This document shows positions 1-12,259 of a stretch of 64,000 nucleotides of DNA, piece by piece. How positions within the stretch are numbered: position 1 is the first letter of the stretch; every line of letters starts with the position of its first letter. The notes below the pieces were generated by a model. It ran no database searches. It saw nothing but the letters and a program-made list of their open reading frames with translations, and was not told the DNA's origin. Origin of the DNA: Numida meleagris (Eukaryota > Chordata > Aves > Galliformes > Numididae); assembly GCF_002078875.1 (NCBI RefSeq), contig NC_034438.1, positions 70,849,405-70,913,404 of the forward strand. The letters run 5' to 3'. Both the position numbers and the translations under genes were made by a program.

Positions 1-1009
1 GCAGTAGTACTGAAACTCAAGTGGATATACAAATTCCTTGATATGGTGTAAAGCAGCATCTTCTTTAAGCTACAGCAGCAGTTGTAGCTACTTATCACAA
101 GGGAGCAAGCTTTGTGGCCATTTGTAAGCCATATTAAGTTAAGCTCAAAATCTGTGGGAAATGTAGGGGGGAAAAGAAACCCAACACTTGAAAATCTTGA
201 AATTGTATGTAGCTTTCTAAAGGGCTCAAATAACCTGGAGGTCTCATAGAGGGGAAGGGAAAAAAATACAGATCACTAAAGCTATTTAGGATTTTAGGTG
301 ATTTATTCTGAGCAGTGAATCAAGAATATTACCACCCTTTGTTACTTCAAGAAAATGAACTTTGTGATTTTCATCATCTTTCTGCTAAAGGAATATATCT
401 CACCCGAGAAAAGTTCTCTTCCCCTTTCGTTTACAATTCAATCCTTATTCTTCACACAAGAGTTATTTTGCTATAGCAACTTCTCTAGCACCCAGCAGAG
501 CTCATATATAGTGTGTAAACAATTTTTTTATTTTATTTTGTGAACACCTTCAAAGCAAAGACTTTGTCATGGTTGGATGGGCCAGTACATTGCAGAAACA
601 GCCATTAGACACGAAGTCAGACTAATTAGATGTCTGCCTTTTGCTACATGATATTAAGGCTTAAATTCTAGCACACCTAAAGTTCATGTAATTCCAGGCA
701 TCAGTCAATTAGACAAAGGAAAAACAGGTCAATTTTGTTGGACTCTGTGACTCGGGCAGTTGATTACACTGAGAAAACACAGAACTGGGTGCTTTAGGAG
801 AGGGTTTGCTTTTGTAATTGACTAACTGCTGCCTCCTGCTCTATTGACCTTCACTAATTTGTAGTATTGTCTGTCATTCCTTATCAGCAGCTGAGTGGGA
901 AGGTTCATATGTACACATCAACATCATTAAGGTCAGGGGGGACTACATCTGTCTTTGTAGTCTGTTCATTTTAATTGTATGTAGAGTCATGCTGCAGGCT
1001 CTCTACCAT
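1..1009. other. Unique AT-rich sequence, no gene seen
   Basis: No recognisable coding, RNA or repeat feature. Open frames are short and low-complexity, such as a 62-codon frame at 355-543. Confidence 0.6.
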
Positions 1010-1510
1010 TTTGTTCTGCACGTCTATCTGAAAATCTGCCGTCATTGCCACGTTGTCCCTGTTTCAGGAATAACGCAGTGGTCAATGAAAATGGCTGTGG
1101 ATGTTTTAAATGCATGGAGAATTTCTTCTGATATGGTCCCCGTGCTGCTACGGAGTTGCATTTCTCAGTGTCTGCATCAAATGGGAAAGTGTGTCAGTGT
1201 TCACACGGACCTGCCGAGATTCCATCGTGTTCAGGAAGAGGTTATTGGCTGCTGTTACCAATGCAGCGTTTTCATGCTTGCGGTTTTTGAACACGCCGGC
1301 TGTTGCATTAGACAAAAACATTTTGGCAAAAATGCTGTGAGATCAGTGTTGTTTGCTAATTTCTACACCGTCATTTCTCCTTCGGAATGATTTTACGTTA
1401 AAAATCGCTCTTTTCCTTCTCTAATCACTTTCGGTTTTAAGTTTTGTGATATTTTCCGTAGCTTAGTCTATTTTGCCATCATTTTTTTTTGTAATAACCA
1501 TAGCGAGGGC
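1010..1510. other. CpG-dense patch in CpG-poor background
   Basis: About 20 CpG dinucleotides are visible by eye in these 500 bases, against only a handful in the preceding 600. A good 3' splice-acceptor-like tract (pyrimidines then CAG) ends at about 1067. A 133-codon plus-strand frame (989-1390) overlaps, and a minus-strand frame is also open across much of the patch. No domain is recognisable in either. It could be a regulatory island, an exon of a noncoding or fast-evolving transcript, or a young unrecognised insertion. I do not assign a product. Confidence 0.4.
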
Positions 1511-3847
1511 TCTTTAGTTTCATCTTATTGTTCAACATAGCAGGCTTTGTGTTTCAGCACATTGTTCTTCTTCCCTTGGTGTTTCTTTCCTTCAGATATT
1601 TGCATAATTCATTTTCCCCTTGCTTTACCCTGGCTAAAGTGACACACGTGATAGTCTTTTAAAAGTTTTTTTTCCACAATTCTTCCTCTAGCCAGATATG
1701 CTCCTATTTCTGTCTAAAGGTTTTCAGTAGGTTATCTAGATATATATACCTTGAAGTCTTGCTACTATCACTTTGCTAACAAACAACTTCTCTTTCTTTG
1801 CCCTTTAATGAGATGCAGGACCCAAGCATATACATGCTTATATTGACTTCTCTGCTATATATCTTAGTAAACTAATCAGCTTTATTTCAGTATCAGTATT
1901 CTGATTTATTATGCATGCGTCGGTTCTAGTTTGACATTTTTTCAGGTTGATTTGCAGTGTGTTTTGTTTCTATTCCAGAGCTTCTCTGTTTTCCAAACAG
2001 TAAATATATGCACTTATAACCTCAACTGACATGGTATCAGTCAGGAAGAAAACTGAGGCATTTGCTTCCTACTAAAGACCATGGAAGAGAATGCTGAAAA
2101 AATGAGTTCCTCGTGCTCTCATGTGAACAAGAAGTACAAAAGTAGAGGGAGTAGATATGTCAAGATCTGATTTCAAAGTAATCTTGAATACATGGAAAGG
2201 TGGTGGGTGCATTAATGAGCAATCAGCAGTTTCACTTCGACAGAAGCCTATTAAAGTGTTTTTAATGGCAGTGACCTACCTGATCCTCCCTCTGGCTTTG
2301 CCTACTTCAAAATGAGCTTCACAAACCTGTACGGATTGCTGAGAAGTGCTGAAACTCATTCTCTGCGTCGTGACAGCTAATTGAAAGGAACAGCTTGATG
2401 AATTTTCTAGTCCAGTAAGTCTGGCTTGTGCAAAGAAACCACATTTCTGAAACATGGCAAGCTGAGACCAAAAAGTGATAGCCTCCAGCAGTAGTTTTGA
2501 TCTGGCTCTGACTGGTGCCGTGTAGCTGCGAGTTCCACAAGGTGACGCAACATCAGTTCTGAACTGTATTACTTACAGACCTGTGTGATGAAGCAGAAAA
2601 ATAACCCATATACGTATTTAACCCTGCAGCTGTGGTACAGTGCACTTGAGCTCACGTTCATGTTTATTCCTCACATTACTCTCCTGAGGAGAACAGAAAT
2701 GTTTATGTATTTGAGAGCCTTAATGGTGATCTCTGTTCTTCAGTGTGACCAAGCATCATTACTGCATACCAGGAGAATGTAGATGAAAGATGAGAAACTA
2801 ATTGATGCCCATGGGTAATTGCAGTAAAACACTGTCCTCCTCCTTAAGCTTGCATGTTGTAACAGTGCTAAAGGAGAGCAAACGTCCCACAGTTCTAAGC
2901 AAGCTGACAGAAAGGGGATGAGACCAAACACAGAGAGTAAATTTGCTGTACATCTAGTGGGAAGAAGGAAAATCCTCAAAAAGTTTGGGTCCTAACAGGC
3001 TTGCATAGAAATTCCATGTAGATGCTTGGCTATCGTTTTCCTAAAGCAGCCAGTTGACATCTGTCTTCCTGCCTTAGTAACATCGTGGTTGAGATGTGCA
3101 GATGAAGAGTGAAAGGAAATGAAGGTAAGGGCAACCCCAAAATAAAAAAAAAGCGTTCTGTTTCACCAAGTCTTTTATGCCCAGACAGCATGGAAAGCCT
3201 TTCTTCTTTAAATAACTCTTCATAGTGACAAGTGAACGTCTGAGACGCAGAATGAAGCGGAGAGCGAAGGGTAATTGTGTTAATTCAATTTGACCTATAT
3301 TTCTGAGATTTGATCAAAGACTGGCTGAACAATTTTGGGGAAGCTGCTCGGTTGTTTTGTTTTTAAAAAGATTAATTACAGCTTGTAAGAAAATTGTCAC
3401 AACCGTCTGAACATCATATATCATTGATTTGGCTTTAAATAAATAATAGATTATTTATGTGGTGAATTTTATCATGCATATTTTCAGGCTCTCTTGGAAA
3501 TGAGTAGATTATACGTAAACCTGTGCAGTGGATGACAGGGGCCATGTAAGTCTAAATCTCATCCTAGAAAATTGCTTTGAATTTACTAGCCAGCAGAGTT
3601 GCCTTTACTAGATCAAGAGGAAAAGGTGGCAGTGGCTGGGGGAGTAGCTCTGGTGGAAGCCAAGGCAGGTGGCCTGGAGGCTGTGCCATGGAGACTGGGA
3701 GGAGGGAGCTGCTGTGTGCAGACAAACTGGGAGGAAATATCTAGATCCCATTCAAGAGGAATCGCCGAACAGGCAGACCTTCCAAGCTTCGTTTTCTGAT
3801 TTTGCTGGTTTGAGTATGTTCATTTCTCCATCCTTTCCCACTGTCAT
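1511..3847. other. Unique sequence, no gene seen
   Basis: AT-rich sequence with scattered short open frames on both strands (for example 2319-2540 minus and 2740-2979 minus), none with a recognisable domain. Composition becomes G-rich around 3610-3720, just before the CR1 block, without an identifiable feature. Confidence 0.55.
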
Positions 3848-4361
3848 TAGGAGCACTGCCTCCAGATGTGGAGTCCTCAGTGCAGGAGAGACATGGAGCT
3901 GTTGGAGTGCATCCAGAGGAGGGACACAGAAATGATCCCAGGGATGGAACACCTCTCCTATGAGGACAGGCTGAGAGAGCTGGGGCTGTGCAGCATGGAG
4001 AAGAGAAGGCTTCAGGAGACCTGAGGGAGACCTGTCAGTATCTGAAGGGGAGCTATAGGAAAGAAGGGACAGACTCTCTAGCAGGGTCTGTGGTGACAGA
4101 ACATGGGAAATGGTTTCAAACAAGGTAGATTTAGGTTGGATTTAAGGAAAAATTCTTTTACAGTGATGGTGGTGAGGCACTGGCACAGGTTGCCCAGAGA
4201 TGCGATGGATGCTCCCATCCCTGGAGACTTTCAAGGCCAGGCTGGATGAGGCTCTGAGCTCCTGATTGAGCTGCGGCTGTCCCTGTTCATTGCAGGGGAG
4301 CTGGACTAGGTGACCTTTAAAGGTCTCTTCCAACTGTAAGGATTCTGTGATTCTATGATTC
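3848..4361 (+). mobile_element. CR1 LINE, 5'-truncated 3' end
   Basis: This is the last ~0.5 kb of a CR1 non-LTR retrotransposon. It starts in the C-terminal coding part of ORF2 (the stretch decoding to ELLECIQRRDTEMIPGMEHL-like residues, with LSYEDRLRELGL after it) and runs through the 3' UTR to an octamer tail ATTCTGTG/ATTCTATG at about 4346-4361. Frame breaks and a stop show it is dead. CR1 copies are usually 5'-truncated like this. A second CR1 3' end follows immediately, so the tail marks a junction between two elements. Confidence 0.9.
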
Positions 4362-4362
4362 T

Positions 4363-4543
4363 TTGCAGTAAGGGTGATGGAGCACTGGCACAGGCTGCGC
4401 AGATAGGCTGTGGAATCTCCTTCTGCAGAGAGAGACTGAAGACCTGTCTGGTGACCTGTTGTAGGGAACCTGCTTTACAGAGGGGTTGGACTCAACGATC
4501 TCTAGAGGTCCCTTCCAGCCCCTGCAATTCTGTGGTTCTGTGA
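4363..4543 (+). mobile_element. Second CR1 3' end, abutting the first
   Basis: A separate ~180 bp CR1 3' UTR fragment. It begins at the 'gtgatggagcactggcacagg' region, repeats the same landmark already present in the upstream copy (about 4166-4190), and ends with ATTCTGTGGTTCTGTGA. The 3' UTR differs from the first copy (an 'aacctgctt...ggttggactc' module instead of the 'gctggatgag' module), so it belongs to another CR1 subfamily rather than being a simple duplication. Confidence 0.85.
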
Positions 4544-5358
4544 TATGTAGACAATCACTGATGCAGAGCTCTGGATGAGTTTATGCCATACATTGAAACA
4601 GAAAAAATATATATATATTGTAAATGCATAGGGAGATTATGAATGTAGGAAGCAAATTTCAAATATACAAACAATTTTTTATTGTAGAGTTTTTTATGCT
4701 TATATGTGTGTGTCTTGCTTGACTAAAAGTAAATGTGGTATGTAGCAATGGGATATCACCGTTTTTTAATGAACCTGGGGATTATGTCTGCTGCTCTGCT
4801 TCTCTGGCCTTCTTGTTCATGAACAGAGGTTTTGAACAGGGCACCCAGCCATGGCCTCCACATTTCCTGGCAGTGTGATACTTGTTTTGCTGTGTCAAAA
4901 CACCCCAAGCCTTTGAAGAGTCGTAGTACGGAGATAATGCCAGCGGGGTCTGTTAAACACTGCTGGGAGTAAGTCAGTCTGTAATGAGAGAAACCAGATG
5001 TTACCTGCGGCTGCAGTTGCAGGAGTGGCTGTGCTTGTGACTTTCCACTCTCTTTTTAAATAAGCATGACCCCTGATTTAGGTCAAATGCTTACCTACGA
5101 CCCCAGGTCTTGTCCACTTAGGTCGCATGGGGTTAACTGTTGATGACTATGTAGATACACTGTCACATTCTCACACTTTCAGTTGATTTACAGCACAGCC
5201 ATGCCCTGACATACATCAGAGTCTTAAAATCTAAGGCACCAGAATGTTTGTTTTTTGGTTTTAAAACAACATAGTTTTAGCCCACGTTTTCCTTGTAGTT
5301 CCATTTGGGCACTGCAGCAACCTTAAAAACTCCTATTCACAGAGGACCAGAAGTCTCT
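4544..5358. other. Unique sequence, no gene seen
   Basis: No element recognised. A short AT dinucleotide run lies at about 4606-4620. Confidence 0.55.
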
Positions 5359-5373
5359 TATCTATCTATCTAC

Positions 5374-5422
<49 letters not shown>

Positions 5423-5423
5423 C
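5359..5423. repeat. (TATC)n tetranucleotide microsatellite
   Basis: About 16 tandem TATC units with one interruption (TACC near 5371-5374). The degenerate unit TATCCATC ends the array. Such tracts are usually length-polymorphic. Confidence 0.97.
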
Positions 5424-6504
5424 ATCCCCATTTGAGCAAAATGCAGAATTTCATCTGTAGCTTTGTGCTGCAAGCTCTGTGCCTCCACAGAGACATTCAC
5501 TTCAGCCTTACAGATGCTTCAGTCTTATTAATGACTATGCTTTGTGTCTGATATCATGATAGTAAACAAATGCCAAAGTACATATGAAATCTCTTTCTCT
5601 CTCTTTTCCTCAGCACCAACCTGCATTTTGCCATTTTTTTTTTTGTTTAACAACCAGTCCTACCTCACTGTGTTGGTAAAATCTCTGATGCACGGATACT
5701 GGTCCTGAAGGATTTCTCGTTTCACCTTGCTGTTCACTCCAGACAAGGTTAGATTTGATAGGACTTGGCAGATCTGGGCAGACCACAGATCCCCCTAGGT
5801 TAGTACCGCACGTTGTTGGGTAGGCGGGACTGCAGCACCTACCCCATCCTCCTCTGTAGCAGTCACATCTGTGTTGCATATGAGGTCCAGTCTTTTCTGG
5901 TCTCTTGTAACACAGACTTAGGACTGTGTTGTTAGCTAGACTCGACTAATGATGAAATATACAGATAGTCAAGCATTTGTTGGGATTAGGATAAGAATAC
6001 AGGTAGAACGTATTTATCTGTAAATAAAAGATTTGGGAAGGCAAAAGGGAAGACTGCTGGTGCAGTGCAGTAGAGCTGAGTATCCAGGAGGTGGCACCTG
6101 AAGTATTCAATTACAGTGGGAGCAGAAGCCAGCCTGCAAGTAATGCTGTTGATGCTTCCGTGCAAGGAAGAAGATTGTACTCTTTAGCCCTTTGCTGAAG
6201 GGTCATAATGGATGTGTGCTTTTGTCCTACCACCTCAGGCATCCATTCCAGCCCTTAAGTTAATTCTAATTGTGCCTTGGTACAGTTAATCTAAGCTTGG
6301 AAAAATTTATGTGTTTGCCTTTTCAGGCCCGTAGCTTTTGTTTTTGAATGACTTGAAATCACTAGACAAAATCTGGGCTGTGTGGGAGCCTGTCTGTGAT
6401 TTCTTTGCTACATTTTGTTTTGTGCTGTTTTCAGAGGCTAATGCTGAAATTTGTTGGCTCAGAACATCACAAGGCAAACAGAATGTCTTTTTCATCGTGG
6501 CAAT
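5424..6504. other. Unique sequence, no gene seen
   Basis: An 89-codon minus-strand frame (5610-5879) is cysteine- and glycine-containing but matches no family I recognise. No RNA or mobile element is seen. Confidence 0.5.
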
Positions 6505-6568
6505 GATTTTAATCTTACCATTTGGTTTTAAGTGGTGTTCAGCCCAGGCCATTCTATGACTCTATGAA
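6505..6568 (+). mobile_element. Possible CR1 3' tail remnant
   Basis: The end of this stretch (gcccaggccattctatgactctatga, about 6541-6566) resembles a decayed CR1 3' terminus with two octamer-like units. The upstream sequence is too diverged to confirm, so chance similarity is possible. Confidence 0.3.
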
Positions 6569-7055
6569 CACAGCTTCCACTTGACTAACAGTCTATACAT
6601 ATAAATAGATCTGAAGTGCTGATTAAAACAGCAAGTTAACAGGACTAAGGAGAACATCAAGCTCCACCAGAAGACCCTGACTATGTTATCCCTTACTGAG
6701 TAGAAGCTTTGTAGTAGACTACATTGTCAGCTGCCTCATTAATGTTATGGAGAAGATGGCTGCTTCAGCCACTTGTATTACATGGCTAGAAAATGACAAG
6801 CTACAGCAGCATGACTTTTTTTTCATAAAAAGAAATTACACAGACAGCCTGAATCATAGGCATTTAAAACATTTTCACCCTTAATAACCTAGAGCAGCTA
6901 GCTGGGGATTCATAGCTTTTCATGTTTGGAGCAGCCAACCCTTCAACTGTACAAATTCCAAAATGGCAGATGTTGGTTTTTCTCCCTCGGGCAGCAAGTG
7001 GAAATCCCTATTAAATTCAAACTGTCAAAAGATCACAGATCCTGCTGTCTGAAGA
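6569..7055. other. Unique sequence, no gene seen
   Basis: No recognisable feature. Confidence 0.5.
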
Positions 7056-7118
7056 AGGGACTGGAGGATCTTGTAGGTCTTCTCCAACCTAGCTAATGAA
7101 CTATGATTCTATGATTCT
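7056..7118 (+). mobile_element. CR1 3' end, extreme 5' truncation
   Basis: Only ~60 bases of CR1 remain: the 'ggactggaggatcttgtaggtcttctccaacctagctaa' module followed by two ATTCTATG-type octamers. The module matches the family of the copies at 17935-18468 and 58714-58849. Confidence 0.85.
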
Positions 7119-9549
7119 TCCCTAGTCGAAAAGGCAGCACACAGATAAAAGGGCTTCTAATCTGGAAGATCCTGAGCGCCTGAAGCTTCAGCTGTCCCTG
7201 AACAGAAGCCTAAGGATGTGTTTAAATATCTCCTAGAGAGGAGTAAGATCACTTCTAGGAATACCTGCGCAATGAGGACTTGTCCTGCCTGTCTGCACAG
7301 GTTTATCATTCCACTGCAGTGGGTGCAACAACAGCAGCATAGACCTGGAGAGCTTGACCTTAGGAATTTGCAGTTGTTTTTAGAAAAACCTGTACAACTT
7401 AACTGAGAATAACTCACGGTGTGGAATAGATGGTTTGACAGACAAACTTCTATTAAAGTTTCAAATTGCTGTTTAATCCATTTAGAGAGAAAAGCGTTTA
7501 CCTTTGGGTCACTATTAGTCATTAAGGCCATCTTGGTTTCCATTTGTCTTTCAAGTCCAGGATCTCAGTTACACCTGCACCTGTAGTGTACTTTGACGGG
7601 GTAGATGGGCTGTAAGTGGGATTCCACAAGTTAGTTCAGGAGAGACAGCTCAGATGCAAATCATACACGCTGACATTGCTCAACTCCAGAGAAGCAGCTA
7701 GGTCGGATTTGGAAGAACACTGGCAGATAGATGCTGGAAAGGAGCACACCTACTTCTATGTGCTACATGAACTCAAAACTTGCACTTCAAGTGTGGATTT
7801 GCTGAGAAGCCGGGAGACTCTGATCTCCATCCTTGTTAGCAATGCCCAAGCGTGGACACATTTGGCTCCACGTAATAAAGCTTGAAAAATTGCACAGACC
7901 TCCAGCCCTGAGATAAATCTTACTCCAGACCTAAAAAGAGCTCTGGCTATTTTCCAGGAAATGGAAGAGCACAGACAAACAAGGTTAAGAAATACACGTT
8001 CCCTCGCTGAATGTTTCTTCAGCCTAGTGACCTGGTTTCTCTTGCACTCTTACAAATTCCCGTTTGCTTCTCAGAATAATTTTGGCAAATATTAGTAGCG
8101 GAACAAATGCTTTTAAACGAAAACTCTGTTGAAGATGTACAGCACCGGTGTCATGTTGCAGCAAATTTCTTTCCTGTCAAGTCCTTTGGACCTGTTAACA
8201 GAGAAACCGGGACTGATCTTCACATATTCTGTGATCTGTCCTTTTCTGGTGTTCGGGTGGAGTTTGAGCGTGTGCCCCAGACTTTCCCAGGGATGAGCTG
8301 TAGCCCCAGAGCACTGGGCTGGTGCTTTGAGAGAGCTCGGTTCAAGCCCCTGGTGCTGCTGTTAGATCAGCCGACAGCAGGGCTGACAGAAGAGGTCTTG
8401 CAGCCAGATTCTCAGATTCCATGCCATTTGCATTTGAAAGTGTACAGCGGCAGCAAGTATTCCTGCTAAAGTCCCGTGCCCTCCTAAAGCTGCACTTTGT
8501 CAGGGAGCCTTCTTTTGGCCCAGCTGCTGGTTATCGTTTTAAGCGATCCATGCCACCGCGTGGAAAAACAACAGCCAAAAAAGATTAATAAAGAAACTTA
8601 GCTTCCTGGGTTGCTTGCTATTGAGGTTTAGTTCACTTTATTGATGAGCCAGGGCTCATTTTATCTTTAAAAATTTCCTACAAAACATTGCCCGTTTCCC
8701 TGCGAGTTCTGCCAAAACAAATATTCCCATTATTTTATCTTGTGACGTAAGCTGGCGTGCTTTGTTTCTGGATACACATCTATCATAAAAAGACAGTCTG
8801 TATCCAAGATGAGTTTCCAATACTCATGCCTTGCTGCACCAGGCAAAAAATGCTTTGAGAGTATTTCTGGATTTAACCCCTATACCAAAACAGATATATC
8901 CTTGCTCTTATTTCGTACTAACTATCTAGAAGCAGAAGAAAGAGAATTTCAGTTGTGTTTGTATCGTTACATGTATTATGATGGGATTGCAACGAAGTAC
9001 TAAATGGATGAATTAAAACATCAAAACAAAAGCCACGTTGTTTGTGAAATCTCATAAGCTGAAAAGATCAGGAATCCCTGGGAATTAAAATTTAAGAGGT
9101 TATTTCACGAATAACTTATGCATACCTTAAGTTTGGAAAAGCCAGGTAATTACCTTGCTGAAATGGACCTGAATTACAGTTGCAAGCTTTCTTCCGTTCT
9201 TCTCTGTAGTTGTAAAAGCCCCAGGTTAACTGTGAAAATGTACCAACAGGTATGTCTAAGCAGAAAACTTTACAGAGGAAGGTACTGAAAGTATTAGCTA
9301 GACTAATAATTAGATGAGCTCTGTTCCAGCAAGAAATTTCGACTTCCTGCAAAAAAAAGAACTGTCGGAGTGTGAGGATCAGTGTGTAAATTTTTCCCAC
9401 ATGACTTACGGCTTGTGCCCTTTTGTAGTATCCCTTTAGCAACTACTGCATGGCATGACCTTTTCAGCATATTTATCAGTTTCAGCCTTATGGATGACAC
9501 ACAGCCTGAAATATGGTTGCTGGGAGGATGAACAATTCCAGGACACTGA
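7119..9549. other. Unique sequence, no gene seen
   Basis: A 120-codon plus-strand frame (8107-8469) lies in a locally GC-richer stretch (about 8200-8480). It has no signal peptide, repeated motif or domain I recognise and no convincing splice context. It is recorded as an unassigned open frame, not a gene. Confidence 0.5.
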
Positions 9550-9575
9550 TTTTTTTTTTTTTTCTTTTTTTTTTT
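9550..9575. repeat. Poly(T) tract
   Basis: 26 bases of T with one C, on the plus strand, followed by a TGCAG. It could be the poly(A) of an old minus-strand retroposed sequence or simple slippage. No recognisable element lies beside it. Confidence 0.9.
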
Positions 9576-10725
9576 GCAGGGCTGCTTTGAAACTCTTGCA
9601 TCCTGGTACATGCATCTGAAGCTCTGATGCCCAAATAGAATGCAGAACTCAAATTCCACATCAAGAAATAGGAGAAGGAGCTTACGATTAGACCAAATAG
9701 AAAATAGACTACTGCATCTGACAAAGCTGAGTGTACATTTCAATAAAAAGATGCACAATGATGGAATCCAAGTTTGTATTTTGCTAATATAAAGATACAT
9801 ATGCACGAGTTTTGTACCCGGAGCAAAAGTAGAGCAAAGATAATGAAGAAAACGATCTGGCTTCTGAATAACAGTGTGAATTTACTGTATTAGATACAAA
9901 AAATAGATACAGTGCAATACATTGTTCTTCAATGAAAAAGCATTTGATCTTGAGAAAAATTCTTTTTTGCCTTCTTTTTTTTTTTTTTTCCTCCGCAGGC
10001 ATCAGCGTAATGTGGCGCCTCTTATCTTATCTTTCAAAAGCAGAACTGATATCTGAGCGCTGTCTATACTTCAGGGATATACTGACTTATTAAATTGATT
10101 TCTCGGTTCTCAACTGTGGCATTTCTTGCATGTGCCTCTGAAGCTTCAGATGTTGGCTGTGGCCAGAGTGTATCACGATTCCATTTTCTTCATTTTAAAG
10201 GTGCACTGTCCAGACACAGATGAACTAATGTACTGATTCAGCACTTCTACTCTTCACACTTGGAAGATCGTGCATTGTGTCCCTTTTGCACAACAACGAC
10301 AAGATCTGCCTTCCTGTGTTAATCCATTCATTGAAAAATTAGTAATATATCTGCGGTTCATATGTTACATTCCTGGCACTTTTTGTCAGACTTTATGCTC
10401 CCTCCCAGAACTTTCCTGTCTTTCACTGGCAGGTAAGAATAACCAGGGGAAGTAAAGTTGCATCCTATAAAGGCAGGTGGGGCTGAGGTAGGAGTATGCC
10501 ACAGTCCACTGTGGTACTGGAAGAAGGAAAAATCTGGTGCCTAAATCACCTAATTATAACCTCTAATTTCTAACAGGACAAGAATTCTCCATGTTAGATG
10601 GAGAACTTTCTGAGCGCAGCTGTCAGAGTGGTCAGATGGAGAGTTTCAGCTAGCTTTTTTCCCCCTCTCATTAAACAGAGAAAGGGAAAGGAAAACATAC
10701 ATAGGTGGCTGTAACATGTTCAGCT
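9576..10725. other. Unique sequence, no gene seen
   Basis: A second T-run is present at about 9976-9990. Short minus-strand frames here are low-complexity lysine-rich products of the T-runs. Confidence 0.55.
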
Positions 10726-10827
10726 GAAAACAAATGGCCTAATTGTGGAAAGAGTTCCAGCTGAAAGAACCCATTGTTCTCCATATACCATGAAGTTTTA
10801 AAGAAAAACGTACACCTTGGACTTCTG
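10726..10827 (+). repeat. Dispersed direct repeat, copy 1
   Basis: About 100 bases, beginning gaaaacaaatggcctaattg and ending ttggacttctg, which recur in the same orientation at 12160-12259. Similarity stops abruptly at both ends in both copies. There are no terminal inverted repeats or poly(A) at the edges that I can see. It could be an old mobile-element fragment or a local duplication. Confidence 0.85.
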
Positions 10828-12159
10828 TATGGTGTCAGTGACTTAAGTGTTGCTATCTGAACCTATTTTAAAAAGTTATTTCTGACATTTTATAGAGTTG
10901 GTTTAGTAATCTAATTTTTTTCCCCTCATCTTCTGTTTTATGGCTACCCTGCAGGACTTCTTGTTTCCACTGTGACTCAGTTACTGACATCAACATCTGT
11001 TTTAGAGCCTGGAGCCTTTCCAGAGCAGGAATTTATTTGGTAGTGGGTGCTATGTCACAAGGATCTGAAACCTACAATGTAAAGAGTGCAGAAATTCTTA
11101 TTGTGTGCCTTCCTACAGCTTTATTTTTGCATTTTGTATGTGTAAATAATACTCCTTTTTGCTGCTGGCTTTGTGTGTCTGTCTCAGAGGTCTGTTAAAT
11201 CTCCTGCTGAATGTCAAGATAATACCTCAGTTAGGGCCTGTCCCTGCTTCCTGCTGGGACTAGCTACTTTGGGAGATAAGACACTCTAAGATACAGAATA
11301 GGGTGCATTTTGATTACAGAATCCAGTGAATATTTCAGTTTTCCCTTATCTCTTTTGTTTGCTTGTTGCTGTCTCTGATGGCTCTCTGAATGACTCCTTG
11401 CACACAGAAGAGAATTCCCAGTTTCTACATTGTGCTCTCTGTATAAATGAGTTTTAAAAGGAGGAAGCTTACAAACCGGTTTTGGTTTATGTACTCTGCC
11501 TGTCCTGTGAAAAGGAGCAGACTTCCAATGAGTTTGTGTTTTGCTGTCCAAGATAGCCAAGACTCCCCAGTCCAGGCTTACAAGGAAGAGGCCAAGTAAA
11601 AAGAAATCTTGAAGATCTGACGAATTTCTGGCTTTGTGAGGTGAGGCCCTTTGAGAGGGAGCTGGGTGTGAGTGAAAATGATCACTAAATGACCAAGTAC
11701 AATGTAGGATATACTTAAAGAATGATCTCTTGTAAATTTCTATGGACAATTCCTCTCCTTGTCCAGAATGGCTCCCTGAGGTATCATTGAAAACTCTCGC
11801 CAGAAGTAACACTTCTGAACAGCAGACATCCAATTCAAAACACTTTGCAGCTCATAAACAGAGCTACTTGCATAAGAGGCAAATCATTTCCATGGAGCCC
11901 TTCTGTAGCTTGTGACATTGTTTGGAACATGGCAGTGCTGAGATGCTTGGTAGCCTGTGGCTGCCTCTTTTTTAAGCCACGCATACAGAACAATTTATCC
12001 TACAGCAACCATTTACATTTTCAGCACCACATGAAGAAGTTGTGATAAGCATTTATTTGGAGGCTAGGAGCCTACATCCAGCTGGAATTGCCAAATTACA
12101 ACATTTCTGAGAACGTGTGCTTTGTTTATCTTCCGACATGGTTATTTCTTGACCTCTTT
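10828..12159. other. Sequence between repeat copies, no gene assigned
   Basis: Contains the longest open frame free of assembly gap outside the retroviral fragment: 189 codons on the minus strand, 11264-11833. It is rich in Ser, His and Lys, has no recognisable domain, and has no evident promoter or poly(A) context. I treat it as probably non-coding. Confidence 0.5.
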
Positions 12160-12259
12160 GAAAACAAATGGCCTAATTGTGGAAAGAATTCCAGCTGGAA
12201 GACCCCATTCTTCTCCATTCCTTGAAGTTTTACGTAAAAATGTACCCCTTGGACTTCTG
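12160..12259 (+). repeat. Dispersed direct repeat, copy 2
   Basis: Second copy of the ~100 bp unit at 10726-10827, same strand, start-to-start spacing 1,434 bases. By eye it differs from copy 1 at roughly a dozen positions, including a 2-base length difference near the end, so the duplication is not recent. Confidence 0.85.

Noticed and set aside
989..1390. 133-codon cysteine-containing frame as a protein-coding exon
   Set aside because: No family resemblance, an overlapping open frame on the other strand, and no donor site I could defend. Kept only as a CpG-dense patch.
5359..5423. Tetranucleotide array as a CRISPR or regulatory array
   Set aside because: No spacers; a plain microsatellite.
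8107..8469. 120-codon frame as a gene
   Set aside because: No domain or splice context; openness is explained by locally higher GC.
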